This document shows, in pieces, positions 24,772 to 36,513 of a stretch of DNA of 64,000 nucleotides. Source of the DNA: Hyperoodon ampullatus. Lineage: Eukaryota; Chordata; Mammalia; Artiodactyla; Ziphiidae. How positions within the stretch are numbered: position 1 is the stretch's first letter; each line of letters opens with the position of its first letter. The translations under genes were made by a program, and so were the position numbers. The notes under the pieces were generated by a model, which was not told where the DNA came from, did no database searches, and saw nothing but the letters and a program-made list of their open reading frames with translations. The DNA lies in NCBI GenBank assembly GCA_949752795.1, contig CATKHW010000374.1:496001-560000 (forward strand). The letters run 5' to 3'.

Positions 24772-25005
24772 GGTATATTCTCTAGACTGGTAGTGCCCTT
24801 GGCTCTGTAGCTCTGTTCTTTACTTGTTTTAGGGAACAGAATGCACTCCTCCAGAGAGGCAGTTGGCAATTTACATCCCGCCCATCAGCATAACAAGGCT
24901 CCCTGTTCTCCAGGGCCTGTCTTGCCTTTCTGGTTCTTACACATTTTGTGGATGTCCCTTTTGACCGGTGGGAAGTGATACTTCTTTGTAGTGCAGATTT
25001 GCATT
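24759..25005 (-). pseudogene. L1 ORF2 cysteine-rich segment relic (reference unit)
   Basis: This stretch lies between the palindrome and the C-terminal fragment, in a different frame from the latter. Read from MQIC it corresponds to the L1 segment MQIKTTMRYHLTPVRM, followed by GEQGALLC against GEKGTLLH of the cysteine-rich region. Here, as in nearly all units, a TGA replaces the next codon, where L1 has cysteine before W. The histidine and the leading cysteines of the L1 motif are also lost. Near the end the frame reads TTSLGNISWKN against the L1 AIPLLGIYPEKT, and a frameshift then moves similarity to the C-terminal fragment. Only unit M10 keeps this stretch fully open. Confidence 0.75.
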
Positions 25006-25019
25006 GCCCGCTTGCTTGC

Positions 25020-25091
25020 TTGGCCAAAAAGGGCGTATGCGTTTTCTCCTGAATATATTCAGGAGAAAACGCATACGCCCTTTTTGGCCAA
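25020..25091. repeat. 72-bp perfect palindrome inside the ORF2 relic (reference unit)
   Basis: Two 36-bp arms meet with no spacer at TGAATA|TATTCA. Each outer end is TTGGCCAA-like, and one more C/G pair extends it to 74 bp. Each arm contains the two CpGs of GGGCGTATGCG or its complement. It is flanked on the left by GCCCGCTTGCTTGC, a short CTTG repeat. Normal L1 continues directly from the GATTTGCAT region to the ATCATT-like region, so about 90 bp (25006-25095) is extra sequence. The arms could extrude as a cruciform or fold as a hairpin in RNA. Perfect copies occur in M1, M3, M4, M11, M15, M18-M21 and M23-M25; the others carry 1-4 mismatches. Confidence 0.93.
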
Positions 25092-25865
25092 GTGCATCAT
25101 TGTCGAAGTTGTGCCCCTCTTCCTGTGCTTTAAAGGCGATTCCAACGTACCTCTTGAAATCTGTTTCCTGCTATTCTGCCTCGCTTTCAAGTCCGCCTCG
25201 TTGCCTTCCCTCAACAGATTTTTGGACGATAGTTGTCCTTTATTACTCGGCCAGTTTGTGAATTGCTGTGCCCCTGAGCTCCATTTTTCAACTCGTTTTT
25301 GGTGAGCTGACCGCAAGTCCAAAATTTTGGTTCAGGACCTATACTGGTTCCCGGTGGGTGGCTGAGAATTTGGTTAATTCTTCTTCCTGCCGGGAAATTA
25401 CAGTGATATGTGCCCGTCCAAATGCCTAACAGCTACTCTCTCATTGGTTCTCCCTCTTCCCTTTCATCCTCTGCCAAATTGGCAACCTGTGCGAACCAAG
25501 AGGTTAAAGGGGCTGTCTCTCCAAGTTGGGAGGTTGATAGTAAAGCAGACGGAAAGTCAAACTGGAGCACCAGGAGAGGGACTATTCGTTGAGTTTTAGA
25601 AACCTTCCATATTCACAGTGTGTCCGTTCTCTAGGTTTCCCGCACATGTTATAGCTGTAGTAATATTCCCTTCAACCTGGAGAGTTCGGACCCATGGAAT
25701 GGGTGCCATGCATTATTGCTTTAAAGGGTCTGCATTTGCTCACCCAATCTCACCAATCGTCTCAGTCCCAAGTGTCCCTCCTTATGCCACATCCAGCTGT
25801 CGTTGTAGATAGGGTCATTCCAGCTTTCATCAGAGACCCTGAAGGAATTGTAAAGAATTTCCCAG
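25092..25865 (-). pseudogene. L1 ORF2 upstream relic, before the palindrome (reference unit)
   Basis: On the minus strand this part precedes the palindrome. An open stretch covering 25322-25059 contains KHRKRGTTSTMMHLAK, which lines up with KHMKRCSTSLIIREMQ of L1, and NWPSNKGQLSS, which lines up with NYTSDKGLISR. The stretch is closed by a TGA at the centre of the palindrome. A 12-bp perfect palindrome CCAAAATTTTGG also lies here once per unit (978-989 in M1). From about 25350 to 25865 similarity to L1 is only patchy but stays collinear: GGGGCTGTCTCTCC parallels the L1 GAGGCTGTCTTTTCTCC region and TAGCTGTAGTAATATTCCC the TAGCTTTGTAGTATAGTC region. Confidence 0.65.
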
Positions 25866-26080
25866 TTTTTTTGTTTTGTTTTTGAAATTCCTTTTTATAG
25901 TGGGTTTGAGCTGATTCTCGCTGCCATGTTTATGCCAGTCTAGACACACTTGATTCCCTTACGGAGACATATCAATACATAGGTTTTAAGATTCTTACTA
26001 GTCAGATATTTTCCTCTGCGGGAAATATGGGGTTTTGAGTCCCTTTCACTGAGGACGGTGTAGGTCTTGTCTATTCCATA

Positions 26081-27819
26081 GTTGGTTTTTGGAACGGTAC
26101 CTGTGCGTATATCAAACTCTGGTTTTATGCATCACCCCACCTCTCCTTTCCCCTTAAGCAGGTATAAGAGTGTTTTCTAAATGTGAGACACTGTTCTCTT
26201 TCCTAACTCAGTTCAAGTGTAGCCATGTTTACAGGATCTTCATAAGTGATATCTTATGATAAGTTTCTTTTTCTGTGTGACTTATTTCACTTAGAATCAT
26301 CGTACCTGAATCCACCCATTTTGCTGCTACTGGTCTTATGACATTGATTTCATGGCTGAGGGATATTCCATCGTACGTAAGTACCACAATTTTTTGAACC
26401 ATGTTTATATTTTCTGGGATACTTAAGGTGTATCCAAGTTGAGGTCCTTGTATGCAGTGCAGCCCTAAATTTTGGGGTGGCTCTGTCTTATTGATTTTCA
26501 GTTTTCCCAAGGTATATTCCCTAGACTGGTAGTGCCCTTGGCTCTGTAGCTCTGTTCTTTACTTGTTTTAGGGAACAGAATGCACTCCTCCAGAGAGGCA
26601 GTTGGCAATTTACATCCCGCCCATCAGCATAAGAGGGCTCCCTGTTCTCCAGGGCCTGTCTTGCCTTTCTTGTTCTTACACATTTTGTGGATGTCCCTTT
26701 TGACCGGTGGGAAGTGATACTTCTTTGTAGTGCAGATTTGCATTGCCCGCTTGCTTGCTTGGCCAAAAAGGGCGTATGCGTTTTCTCCTGAATATATTCA
26801 GGAGAAAATGCATACGCCCTTTTTGGCCAAGTGCATCATTGTCGAAGTTGTGCCCCTCTTCCTGTGCTTTAAAGGTGATTCCAACGTACCTCTTGAAATC
26901 TGTTTCCTGCTATTCAGCCTCGCTTTCAAGTCCGCCTCGTTGCCTTCCCTCAACAGATTTTTCGACGATAGTTGTCCTTTATTACTCGGTCAGTTTGTGA
27001 ATTGCTGTGCCCCTGAGCTCCATTTTTCAACTCGATTTTGGTGAGCTGACCGCAAGTCCAAAATTTTGGTTGAGGACCTATACTGGTTCCCGGTGGGTGG
27101 CTGAGAATTTGGTTAATTCTTCTTCCTGCCGGGAAATTACAGTGATATGTGCCCGTCCAAATGCCTAACAGCTACTCTCTCATTGGTTCTCCCTCTTCCC
27201 TTTCATCCTCTGCCAAATTGGCAACCTGTGCGAACCAAGAGGTTAAAGGGGCTGTCTCTCCAAGTTGGGAGGTTGATAGTAAAGCAGACGGAAAGTCAAA
27301 CCGGAGCACCAGGAGAGGGACTATTCGTTGAGTTTTAGAAACCTTCCGTATTCACAGTGTGTCCGTTCTCTTGGTTTCCCGCACATGTTATAGCTGTAGT
27401 AATATTCCCTTCAACCTGGAGAGTTCGGACCCATGGAATGGGTGCCATGCATTATTGCTTTAAAGGGTCTGTATTTGCTCGCCAAATCTCACCAATGGTC
27501 ACAGTCCCAAGTGTCCCTCCTTATGCCACATCCAGCTGTCGTTGTAGATAGGGTCATTCCAGCTTTCATCAGAGACCCTGAAGGAATTGTAAAGAATTTC
27601 CCAGTTTTTTTGTTTTGTTTTTGAAATTCCTTTTTATAGTGGGTTTGAGCTGATTCTCGCTGCCATGTTTATGCCAGTCTAGACACACTTGATTCCCTTA
27701 CGGAGACATATCAATACATAGGTTTTAAGATTCTTACTAGTCAGATATTTTCCTCTGCGGGAAATATGGGGTTTTGAGTCCCTTTCACTGAGGACGGTGT
27801 AGGTCTTGTCTATTCCATA
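26081..27819. repeat. Satellite unit M16 (B)
   Basis: Palindrome 26759-26830 has one mismatch (AAAATGCAT). AAGGTGATT, TTTTTCGACGAT, CGGTCAGTTT, ACTCGATTTTGG and GTTGAGGACC form a set shared with M27, 11 units away. Private: AAGAGGGCTCC near 26632 and CTCTTGGTTTCC near 27368. Confidence 0.95.
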
Positions 27820-29558
27820 GTTGGTTTTTGGAACGGTACCTGTGCGTATATCAAACTCTGGTTTTATGCATCACCCCACCTCTCCTTCCCCCTTAAGCAG
27901 GTAAAAGAGTGTTTTCTAAATGTGAGACACTGTCCTCTTTCCTAACTCAGTTCAAGTGTAGCCATGTTTACAGGATCTTCATAAGTGATATCTTATGATA
28001 AGTTTCTTTTTCTGTGTGACTTATTTCACTTAGAATCATCGTACCTGAATCCACCCATTTTGCTGCTACTGGTCTTATGACATTGATTTCATGGCTGAGG
28101 GATATTCCATCGTACGTAAGTACCACAATTTTTTGAACCATGTTTATATTTTCTGGGATACTTAAGGTGTATCCAAGTTGAGGTCCTTGTATGCAGTGCA
28201 GCCCTAAATTTTGGGGTGGCTCTGTCTTATTGATTTTCAGTTTTCCCAAGGTATATTCCCTAGACTGGCAGTGCCCTTGGCTCTGTAGCTCTGTTCTTTA
28301 CTTGTTTTAGGGAACAGAATGCACTCCTCCAGAGAGGCAGTTGGCAAATTACATCCCGCCCATCAGCATAACAAGGCTCCCTGTTCTCCAGGGCCTGTCT
28401 TGCCTTTCTTGTTCTTACACATTTTGTGGATGTCCCTTTTGACCGGTGGGAAGTGATACTTCTTTGTAGTGCAGATTTGCATTGCCCGCTTGCTTGCTTG
28501 GCCAAAAAGGGCGTATGCGTTTTCTCCTGAATATATTCAGGAGAAAATGCATACGCCCTTTTTGGCCAAGTGCATCATTGTCGAAGTTGTGCCCCTCTTC
28601 CTGTGCTTTAAAGGCAATTCCAACGTACCTCTTGAAATCTGTTTCCTGCTATTCTGCCTCGCTTTCAAGTCCGCCTCGTTGCCTTCCCTCAACATATTTT
28701 TGGACGATAGTTGTCCTTTATTACTCGGCCAGTTTGTGAATTGCTGTGCCCCTGAGCTCCATTTTTCAACTCGTTTTTGGTGAGCTCACCGCAAGTCCAA
28801 AATTTTGGTTGAGGACCTATACTGGTTTCCGGTGGGTGGCTGAGAATTTGGTTAATTCTTCTTCCTGCCGGGAAATTACAGTGATATGTGCCCGTCCAAA
28901 TGCCTAACAGCTACTCTCTCATTGGTTCTCCCTCTTCCCTTTCATCCTCTGCCAAATTGGCAACCTGTGCGAACCAAGAGGTTAAAGGGGCTGTCTCTCC
29001 AAGTTGGGAGGTTGATAGTAAAGCAGACGGAAAGTCAAACCGGAGCACCAGGAGAGGGACTATGCGTTGAGTTTTAGAAACCTTTCGTATTCACAGTGTG
29101 TCCGTTCCCTAGGTTTCCCGCACATGTTATAGCTGTAGTAATATTCCCTTCAACCTGGAGAGTTCGGACCCATGGAATGGGTGCCATGCATTATTGCTTT
29201 AAAGGGTCTGCATTTGCTCACCCAATCTCACCAATCGTCTCAGTCCCAAGTGTCCCTCCTTATGCCACATCCAGCTGTCGTCGTAGATAGGGTCATTCCA
29301 GCTTTCATCAGAGACCCTGAAGGAATTGTAAAGAATTTCCCAGTTTTTTTGTTTTGTTTTTGAAATTCCTTTTTATAGTGGGTTTGAGCTGATTCTCGCT
29401 GCCATGTTTATGCCAGTCTAGACACACTTGATTCCCTTACGGAGACATATCAATACATAGGTTTTAAGATTCTTACTAGTCAGATACTTTCCTCTGCGGG
29501 AAATATGGGGTTTTGAGTCCCTTTCACTGAGGACGGTGTAGGTCTTGTCTATTCCATA
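27820..29558. repeat. Satellite unit M17 (B, P-type)
   Basis: P markers are complete, with CCTAGG at 29108-29113. Palindrome 28498-28569 has one mismatch (AAAATGCAT). GGCAATTCC near 28613 is shared with M28. Private: GGCAAATTAC near 28344 and GAGCTCACCGC near 28785. Confidence 0.95.
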
Positions 29559-31297
29559 GTTGGTTTTTGGAACGGTACCTGTGCGTATATCAAACTCTGG
29601 TTTTATGCATCACCCCACCTCTCCTTCCCCCTTAAGCAGGTATAAGAGTGTTTTCTAAATGTGGGACACTGTTCTCTTTCCTAACTCAGTTCAAGTGTAG
29701 CCATGTTTACAGGATCTTCATAAGTGATATCTTATGATAAGTTTCTTTTTCTGTGTGACTTATTTCACTTAGAATCATCGTACCTGAATCCACCCATTTT
29801 GCTGCTACTGGTCTTATGACATTGATTTCATGGCTGAGGGATATTCCATCGTACGTAAGTACCACAATTTTTTGAACCATGTTTATATATTCTGGGATAC
29901 TTAAGGTGTATCCAAGTTGAGGTCCTTGTATGCAGTGCAGCCCTAAATTTTGGGGTGGCTCTGTCTTATTGATTTTCAGTTTTCCCAAGGTATATTCCCT
30001 AGACTGGTAGTGCCCTTGGCTCTGTAGCTCTGTTCTTTACTTGTTTTAGGGAACAGAATGCACTCCTCCAGAGAGGCAGTTGGCAATTTACATCCCGCCC
30101 ATCAGCATAACAAGGCTCCCTGTTCTCCAGGGCCTGTCTTGCCTTTCTGGTTCTTACACATTTTGTGGATGTCCCTTTTGACCGGTGGGAAGTGATACTT
30201 CTTTGTAGTGCAGATTTGCATTGCCCGCTTGCTTGCTTGGCCAAAAAGGGCGTATGCGTTTTCTCCTGAATATATTCAGGAGAAAACGCATACGCCCTTT
30301 TTGGCCAAGTGCATCATTGTCGAAGTTGTGCCCCTCTTCCTGTGCTTTAAAGGTGATTCCAACGTACCTCTTGAAATCTGTTTCCTGCTATTCTGCCTCG
30401 CTTTCAAGTCCGCCTCGTTGCCTTCCCTCAACAGATTTTTGGACGATAGTTGTCCTTTATTACTCGGCCAGTTTGTGAATTGCTGTGCCCCTGAGCTCCA
30501 TTTTTCAACTCGTTTTTGGTGAGCTGACCGCAAGTCCAAAATTTTGGTTCAGGACCTATACTGGTTCCCGGTGGGTGGCTGAGAATTTGGTTAATTCTTC
30601 TTCCTGCCGGGAAATTACAGTGATATGTGCCCGTCCAAATGCCTAACAGCTACTCTCTCATTGGTTCTCCCTCTTCCCTTTCATCCTCTGCCAAATTGGC
30701 AACCTGTGCGAACCAAGAGGTTAAAGGGGCTGTCTCTCCAAGTTGGGAGGTTGATAGTAAAGCAGACGGAAAGTCAAACTGGAGCACCAGGAGAGGGACT
30801 ATTCGTTGAGTTTTAGAAACCTTCCGTATTCACAGTGTGTCCGTTCTCTAGGTTTCCCGCACATGTTATAGCTGTAGTAATATTCCCTTCAACCTGGAGA
30901 GTTCGGACCCATGGAATGGGTGCCATGCATTATTGCTTTAAAGGGTCTGCATTTGCTCGCCAAATCTCACCAATGGTCACAGTCCGAAGGGTCCCTCCTT
31001 ATGCCACATCCAGCTGTCGTTGTAGATAGGGTCATTCCAGCTTTCATCAGAGACCCTGAAGGAATTGTAAAGAATTTCCCAGTTTTTTTGTTTTGTTTTT
31101 GAAATTCCTTTTTATAGTGGGTTTGAGCTGATTCTCGCTGCCATGTTTATGCCAGTCTAGACACACTTGATTCCCTTACGGAGACATATCAATACATAGG
31201 TTTTAAGATTCTTACTAGTCAGATATTTTCCTCTGCGGGAAATATGGGGTTTTGAGTCCCTTTCACTGAGGACGGTGTAGGTCTTGTCTATTCCATA
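29559..31297. repeat. Satellite unit M18 (B)
   Basis: Palindrome 30237-30308 is perfect. The early part carries TTTATATATTCTGG, shared with M14. From about 30783 it becomes the left end of the right trimer duplication; AATGGTCACAGTCCGAAGGG near 30972 is shared with M21. Confidence 0.95.
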
Positions 31298-33036
31298 GTT
31301 GGTTTTTGGAACGGTACCTGTGCGTATATCAAACTCTGGTTTTATGCATCACCCCACCTCTCCTTCGCCCTTAAGCAGGTATGAGAGTGTTTTCTAAATG
31401 TGAGACACTGTTCTCTTTCCTAACTCAGTTCAAGTGTAGCCATGTTTACAGGATCTTCATAAGTGATATCTTATGATAAGTTTCTTTTTCTGTGTGACTT
31501 ATTTCACTTAGAATCATCGTACCTGAATCCACCCATTTTGCTGCTACTGGTCTTATGACATTGATTTCATGGCTGAGGGATATTCCATCGTACGTAAGTA
31601 CCACAATTTTTTGAACCATGTTTATATTTTCTGGGATACTTAAGGTGTATCCAAGTTGAGGTCCTTGTATGCAGTGCAGCCCTAAATTTTGGGGTGGCTC
31701 TGTCTTATTGATTTTCAGTTTTCCCAAGGTATATTCCCTAGACTGGTAGTGCCCTTGGCTCTGTAGCTCTGTTCTTTACTTGTTTTAGGGAACAGAATGC
31801 ACTCCTCCAGAGAGGCAGTTGGCAATTTACATCCCGCCCATCAGCATAACAAGGCTCCCTGTTCTCCAGGGCCTGTCTTGCCTTTCTTGTTCTTACACAT
31901 TTTGTGGATGTCCCTTTTGACCGGTGGGAAGTGATACTTCTTTGTAGTGCAGATTTGCATTGCCCGCTTGCTTGCTTGGCCAAAAAGGGCGTATGCGTTT
32001 TCTCCTGAATATATTCAGGAGAAAACGCATACGCCCTTTTTGGCCAAGTGCATCATTGTCGAAGTTGTGCCCCTCTTCCTGTGCTTTAAAGGCGATTCCA
32101 ACGTACCTCTTGAAATCTGTTTCCTGCTATTCTGCCTCGCTTTCAAGTCCGCCTCGTTGCCTTCCCTCAACAGATTTTTGGACGATAGTTGTCCTTTATT
32201 ACTCGGTGAGTTTGTGAATTGCTGTGCCCCTGAGCTCCATTTTTCAACTCGATTTTGGTGAGCTGACCGCAAGTCCAAAATTTTGGTTGAGGACCTATAC
32301 TGGTTCCCGGTGGGTGGCTGAGAATTTGGTTAATTCTTCTTCCTGCCGGGAAATTACAGTGATATGTGCCCGTCCAAATGCCTAACAGCTACTCTCTCAT
32401 TGGTTCTCCCTCTTCCCTTTCATCCTCTGCCAAATTGGCAACCTGTTCGAACCAAGAGGTTAAAGGGGCTGTCTCTCCAAGTTGGGAGGTTGATAGTAAA
32501 GCAGACGGAAAGTCAAACCGGAGCACCAGGAGAGGGACTATTCGTTGAGTTTTAGAAACCTTCCGTATTCACAGTGTGTCCGTTCTCTAGGTTTCCCGCA
32601 CATGTTACAGCTGTAGTAATATTCCCTTCAACCTGGAGAGTTCGGACCCATGGAATGGGTGCCATGCATTATTGCTTTAAAGGGTCTGCATTTGCTCACC
32701 CAATCTAACCAATCGTCTCAGTCCCAAATGTCCCTCCTTATGCCACATCCAGCTGTCGTTGTAGATAGGGTCATTCCAGCTTTCATCAGAGACCCTGAAG
32801 GAATTGTAAAGAATTTCCCAGTTTTTTTGTTTTGTTTTTGAAATTCCTTTTTATAGTGGGTTTGAGCTGATTCTCGCTGCCATGTTTATGCCAGTCTAGA
32901 CACACTTGATTCCCTTACGGAGACATATCAATACATAGGTTTTAAGATTCTTACTAGTCAGATATTTTCCTCTGCGGGAAATATGGGGTTTTGTGTCCCT
33001 TTCACTGAGGACGGTGTAGGTCTTGTCTATTCCATA
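31298..33036. repeat. Satellite unit M19 (B, trimer copy 1)
   Basis: Palindrome 31976-32047 is perfect. CCTTCGCCC, CGGTGAGTTT, ACTCGATTTTGG, CTGTTCGAACC, CATGTTACAGC and AATCTAACC are all repeated in M22. The only difference seen from M22 is in the palindrome. Confidence 0.95.
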
Positions 33037-34774
33037 GTTGGTTTTTGGAACGGTACCTGTGCTTATATCAAACTCTGGTTTTATGCATCACCCCACCTCT
33101 CCTTCCCCCTTAAGCAGGTATAAGAGTGTTTTCTAAATGTGAGACACTGTCCTCTTTCCTAACTCAGTTCAAGTGTAGCCATGTTTACAGGATCTTCATA
33201 AGTGATATCTTATGATAAGTTTCTTTTTCTGTGTGACTTATTTCACTTAGAATCATCGTACCTGAATCCACCCATTTTGCTGCTACTGGTCTTATGACAT
33301 TGATTTCATGGCTGAGGGATATTCCATCGTACGTAACTACCACAATTTTTTGAACCATGTTTATATTTTCTGGGATACTTAAGGTGTATCCAAGTTGAGG
33401 TCCTTGTATGCAGTGCAGCCCTAAATTTTGGGGTGGCTCTGTCTTATTGATTTTCAGTTTTCCCAAGGTATATTCCCTAGACTGGTAGTGCCCTTGGCTC
33501 TGTAGCTCTGTTCTTTACTTGTTTTAGGGAACAGAATGCACTCCTCCAGAGAGGCAGTTGGCAATTTACATCCCGCCCATCAGCATAACAAGGCTCCCTG
33601 TTCTCCAGGGCCTGTCTTGCCTTTCTTGTTCTTACACATTTTGTGGATGTCCCTTTTGACCGGTGGGAAGTGATACTTCTTTGTAGTGCAGATTTGCATT
33701 GCCCGCTTGCTTGCTTGGCCAAAAAGGGCGTATGCGTTTTCTCCTGAATATATTCAGGAGAAAACGCATACGCCCTTTTTGGCCAAGTGCATCATTGTCG
33801 AAGTTGTGCCCCTCTTCCTGTGCTTTAAAGGCGATTCCAACGTACCTCTTGAAATCTGTTTCCTGCTATTCTGCCTCGCTTTCAAGTCCGCCTCGTTGCG
33901 TTCCCTCAACAGATTTTTGGACGATAGTTGTCCTTTATTACTCGGCCAGTTTGTGAATTGCTGTGCCCCTGAGCTCCATTTTTCAACTCGTTTTTGGTGA
34001 GCTGACCGCAAGTCCAAAATTTTGGTTCAGGACCTATACTGGTTTCCGGTGGGTGGCTGAGAATTTGGTTAATTCTTCTTCCTGCCGGGAAATTACAGTG
34101 ATATGTGCCCGTCCAAATGCCTAACAGCTACTCTCTCATTGGTTCTCCCTCTTCCCTTTCATCCTCTGCCAAATTGGCAACCTGTGCGAACCACGAGGTT
34201 AAAGGGGCTGTCTCTCCAAGTTGGAGGTTGATAGTAAAGCAGACGGAAAGTCAAACCGGAGCACCAGGAGAGGGACTATGCGTTGAGTTTTAGAAACCTT
34301 CCGTATTCACAGTGTGTCCGTTCCCTAGGTTTCCCGCACATGTTATAGCTGTAGTAATATTCCCTTCAACCTCGAGAATTCGGGCCCATGGAATGGGTGC
34401 CATGCATTATTGCTTTAAAGGGTCTGCATTTGCTCACCCAATCTCACCAATCATCTCAGTCCCAAGTGTCCCTCCTTATGCCACATCCAGCTGTCATTGT
34501 AGATAGGGTCATTCCAGCTTTCATCAGAGACCCTGAAGGAATTGTAAAGAATTTCCCAGTTTTTTTGTTTTGTTTTTGAAATTCCTTTTTATAGTGGGTT
34601 TGAGCTGATTCTCGCTGCCATGTTTATGCCAGTCTAGACACACTTGATTCCCTTACGGAGACATATCAATACATAGGTTTTAAGATTCTTACTAGTCAGA
34701 TACTTTCCTCTGCGGGAAATATGGGGTTTTGAGTCCCTTTCACTGAGGACGGTGTAGGTCTTGTCTATTCCATA
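33037..34774. repeat. Satellite unit M20 (B, P-type, trimer copy 1, 1,738 bp)
   Basis: One G is missing in AAGTTGGAGGTTG (about 34223), shared with M23. Palindrome 33715-33786 is perfect. P markers include CCTAGG at 34324-34329. GTAACTACC near 33334 and the restriction-site cluster at 34371-34391 are also shared with M23. Confidence 0.95.
34371..34391. other. Chance cluster of four six-base restriction palindromes (M20)
   Basis: CTCGAG, GAATTC, GGGCCC and CCATGG lie within 21 bases because three substitutions change the usual CTGGAGAGTTCGGACCCATG. The same cluster is copied at 39587-39607 in M23. Flanks are ordinary satellite, so this is not vector sequence. Confidence 0.9.
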
Positions 34775-36513
34775 GTTGGTTTTTGGAACGGTACCTGTGC
34801 TTATATCAAACTCTGGTTTTATGCATCACCCCACCTCTCCTTCCCCCTTAAGCAGGTATAAGAGTGTTTTCTAAATGTGAGACACTGTTCTCTTTCCTAA
34901 CTCAGTTCAAGTGTAGCCATGTTTACAGGATCTTCATAAGTGATATCTTATGATAAGTTTCTTTTTCTGTGTGACTTATTTCACTTAGAATCATCGTACC
35001 TGAATCCACCCATTTTGCTGCTACTGGTCTTATGACATTGATTTCATGGCTGAGGGATATTCCATCGTACGTAAGTACCACAATTTTTTGAACCATGTTT
35101 ATATTTTCTGGAATAATTAAGGTGTATCCAAGTTGAGGTCCTTGTATGCAGTGCAGCCCTAAATTTTGGGGTGGCTCTGTCTTATTGATTTTCAGTTTTC
35201 CCAAGGTATATTCCCTAGACTGGTAGTGCCCTTGGCTCTGTAGCTCTGTTCTTTACTTGTTTTAGGGAACAGAATGCACTCCTCCAGAGAGGCAGTTGGC
35301 AATTTACATCCCGCCCATCAGCATAACAAGGCTCCCTGTTCTCCAGGGCCTGTCTTGCCTTTCTTGTTCTTACACATTTTGTGGATGTCCCTTTTGACCG
35401 GTGGGAAGTGATACTTCTTTGTAGTGCAGATTTGCATTGCCCGCTTGCTTGCTTGGCCAAAAAGGGCGTATGCGTTTTCTCCTGAATATATTCAGGAGAA
35501 AACGCATACGCCCTTTTTGGCCAAGTGCATCATTGTCGAAGTTGTGCCCCTCTTCCTGTGCTTTAAAGGCGATTCCAACGTACCTCTTGAAATCTGTTTC
35601 CTGCTATTCTGCCTCGCTTTCAAGTCCGCCTCGTTGCGTTCCCTCAACAGATTTTTGGACGATAGTTGTCCTTTATTACTCGGCCAGTTTGTGAATTGCT
35701 GTGCCCCTGAGCTCCATTTTTCAACTCGTTTTTGGTGAGCTGACCGCAAGTCCAAAATTTTGGTTCAGGACCTATACTGGTTCCCGGTGGGTGGCTGAGA
35801 ATTTGGTTAATTCTTCTTCCTGCCGGGAAATTACAGTGATATGTGCCCGTCCAAATGCCTAACAGCTACTCTCTCATTGGTTCTCCCTCTTCCCTTTCAT
35901 CCTCTGCCAAATTGGCAACCTGTGCGAACCAAGAGGTTAAAGGGGCTGTCTCTCCAAGTTGGGAGTTTGATAGTAAAGCAGACGGAAAGTCAAACCAGAG
36001 CACCAGGAGAGGGACTATTCGTTGAGTTTTAGAAACCTTCCGTATTCACAGTGTGTCCGTTCTCTAGGTTTCCCGCACATGTTATAGCTGTAGTAATATT
36101 CCCTTCAACCTGGAGAGTTCGGACCCATGGAATGGGTGCCATGCATTATTGCTTTAAAGGGTCTGCATTTGCTCGCCAAATCTCACCAATGGTCACAGTC
36201 CGAAGGGTCCCTCCTTATGCCACATCCAGCTGTCGTTGTAGATAGGGTCATTCCAGCTTTCATCAGAGACCCTGAAGGAATTGTAAAGAATTTCCCAGTT
36301 TTTTTGTTTTGTTTTTGAAATTCCTTTTTATAGTGGGTTTGAGCTGATTCTCGCTGCCATGTTTATGCCAGTCTAGACACACTTGATTCCCTTACGGAGA
36401 CATATCAATACATAGGTTTTAAGATTCTTACTAGTCAGATATTTTCCTCTGCGGGAAATATGGGGTTTTGAGTCCCTTTCACTGAGGACGGTGTAGGTCT
36501 TGTCTATTCCATA
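34775..36513. repeat. Satellite unit M21 (B, trimer junction)
   Basis: Palindrome 35453-35524 is perfect. GGAATAATTAAGG near 35110, TTGCGTTCCC and GAGTTTGATAG are shared with M24; the last part (AGTCCGAAGGG) matches M18. It spans the junction between the two copies of the right trimer duplication. Confidence 0.95.

Larger units (their letters stand above)
24127..25865 (-). pseudogene. Reference unit: 5'-truncated LINE-1 relic (ORF2 3' part, 3'UTR, A-tail)
   Basis: This is one unit cut at its biological joints. On the minus strand it starts at 25865 inside L1 ORF2, runs through about 1.29 kb of decayed ORF2 (interrupted near 25006-25095 by the palindrome), reaches an ORF2 stop at 24492-24490, continues as 3'UTR, and ends in an A-rich tail at 24144-24127. 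The tail abuts the truncated 5' end of the neighbouring copy. L1 ORF2 encodes the endonuclease/reverse transcriptase; only its C-terminal region, downstream of the catalytic domains, is represented, so no activity is possible. Frameshifts and stops break the frame. Similarity is clear near the C-terminus and beside the palindrome. It is weaker toward the 5' end (25400-25865), where I rely on collinear patches such as GCTTTAAAGGGTCTGCATTT on the plus strand. Confidence 0.85.
24342..26080. repeat. Satellite unit M15 (B, reference)
   Basis: Typical B unit; palindrome 25020-25091 is perfect. It differs from neighbours by few bases: ATTCTCTAGACTGG near 24778, CAAACTGGAGC near 25559 (shared with M18, M30 and M32) and CTTCCATATTC near 25605. 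Internal parts of the L1 relic are annotated separately. Confidence 0.95.

Noticed and set aside
32440..32465. Possible CENP-B box at CTGTTCGAACCAAGAGGT (also M22, M27)
   Set aside because: It lacks two of the nine core bases of TTCGnnnnAnnCGGG, and no unit has the full motif on either strand.
34371..34391. Cloning vector contamination
   Set aside because: The flanks are uninterrupted satellite in phase and the change set is copied at exactly +5,216.
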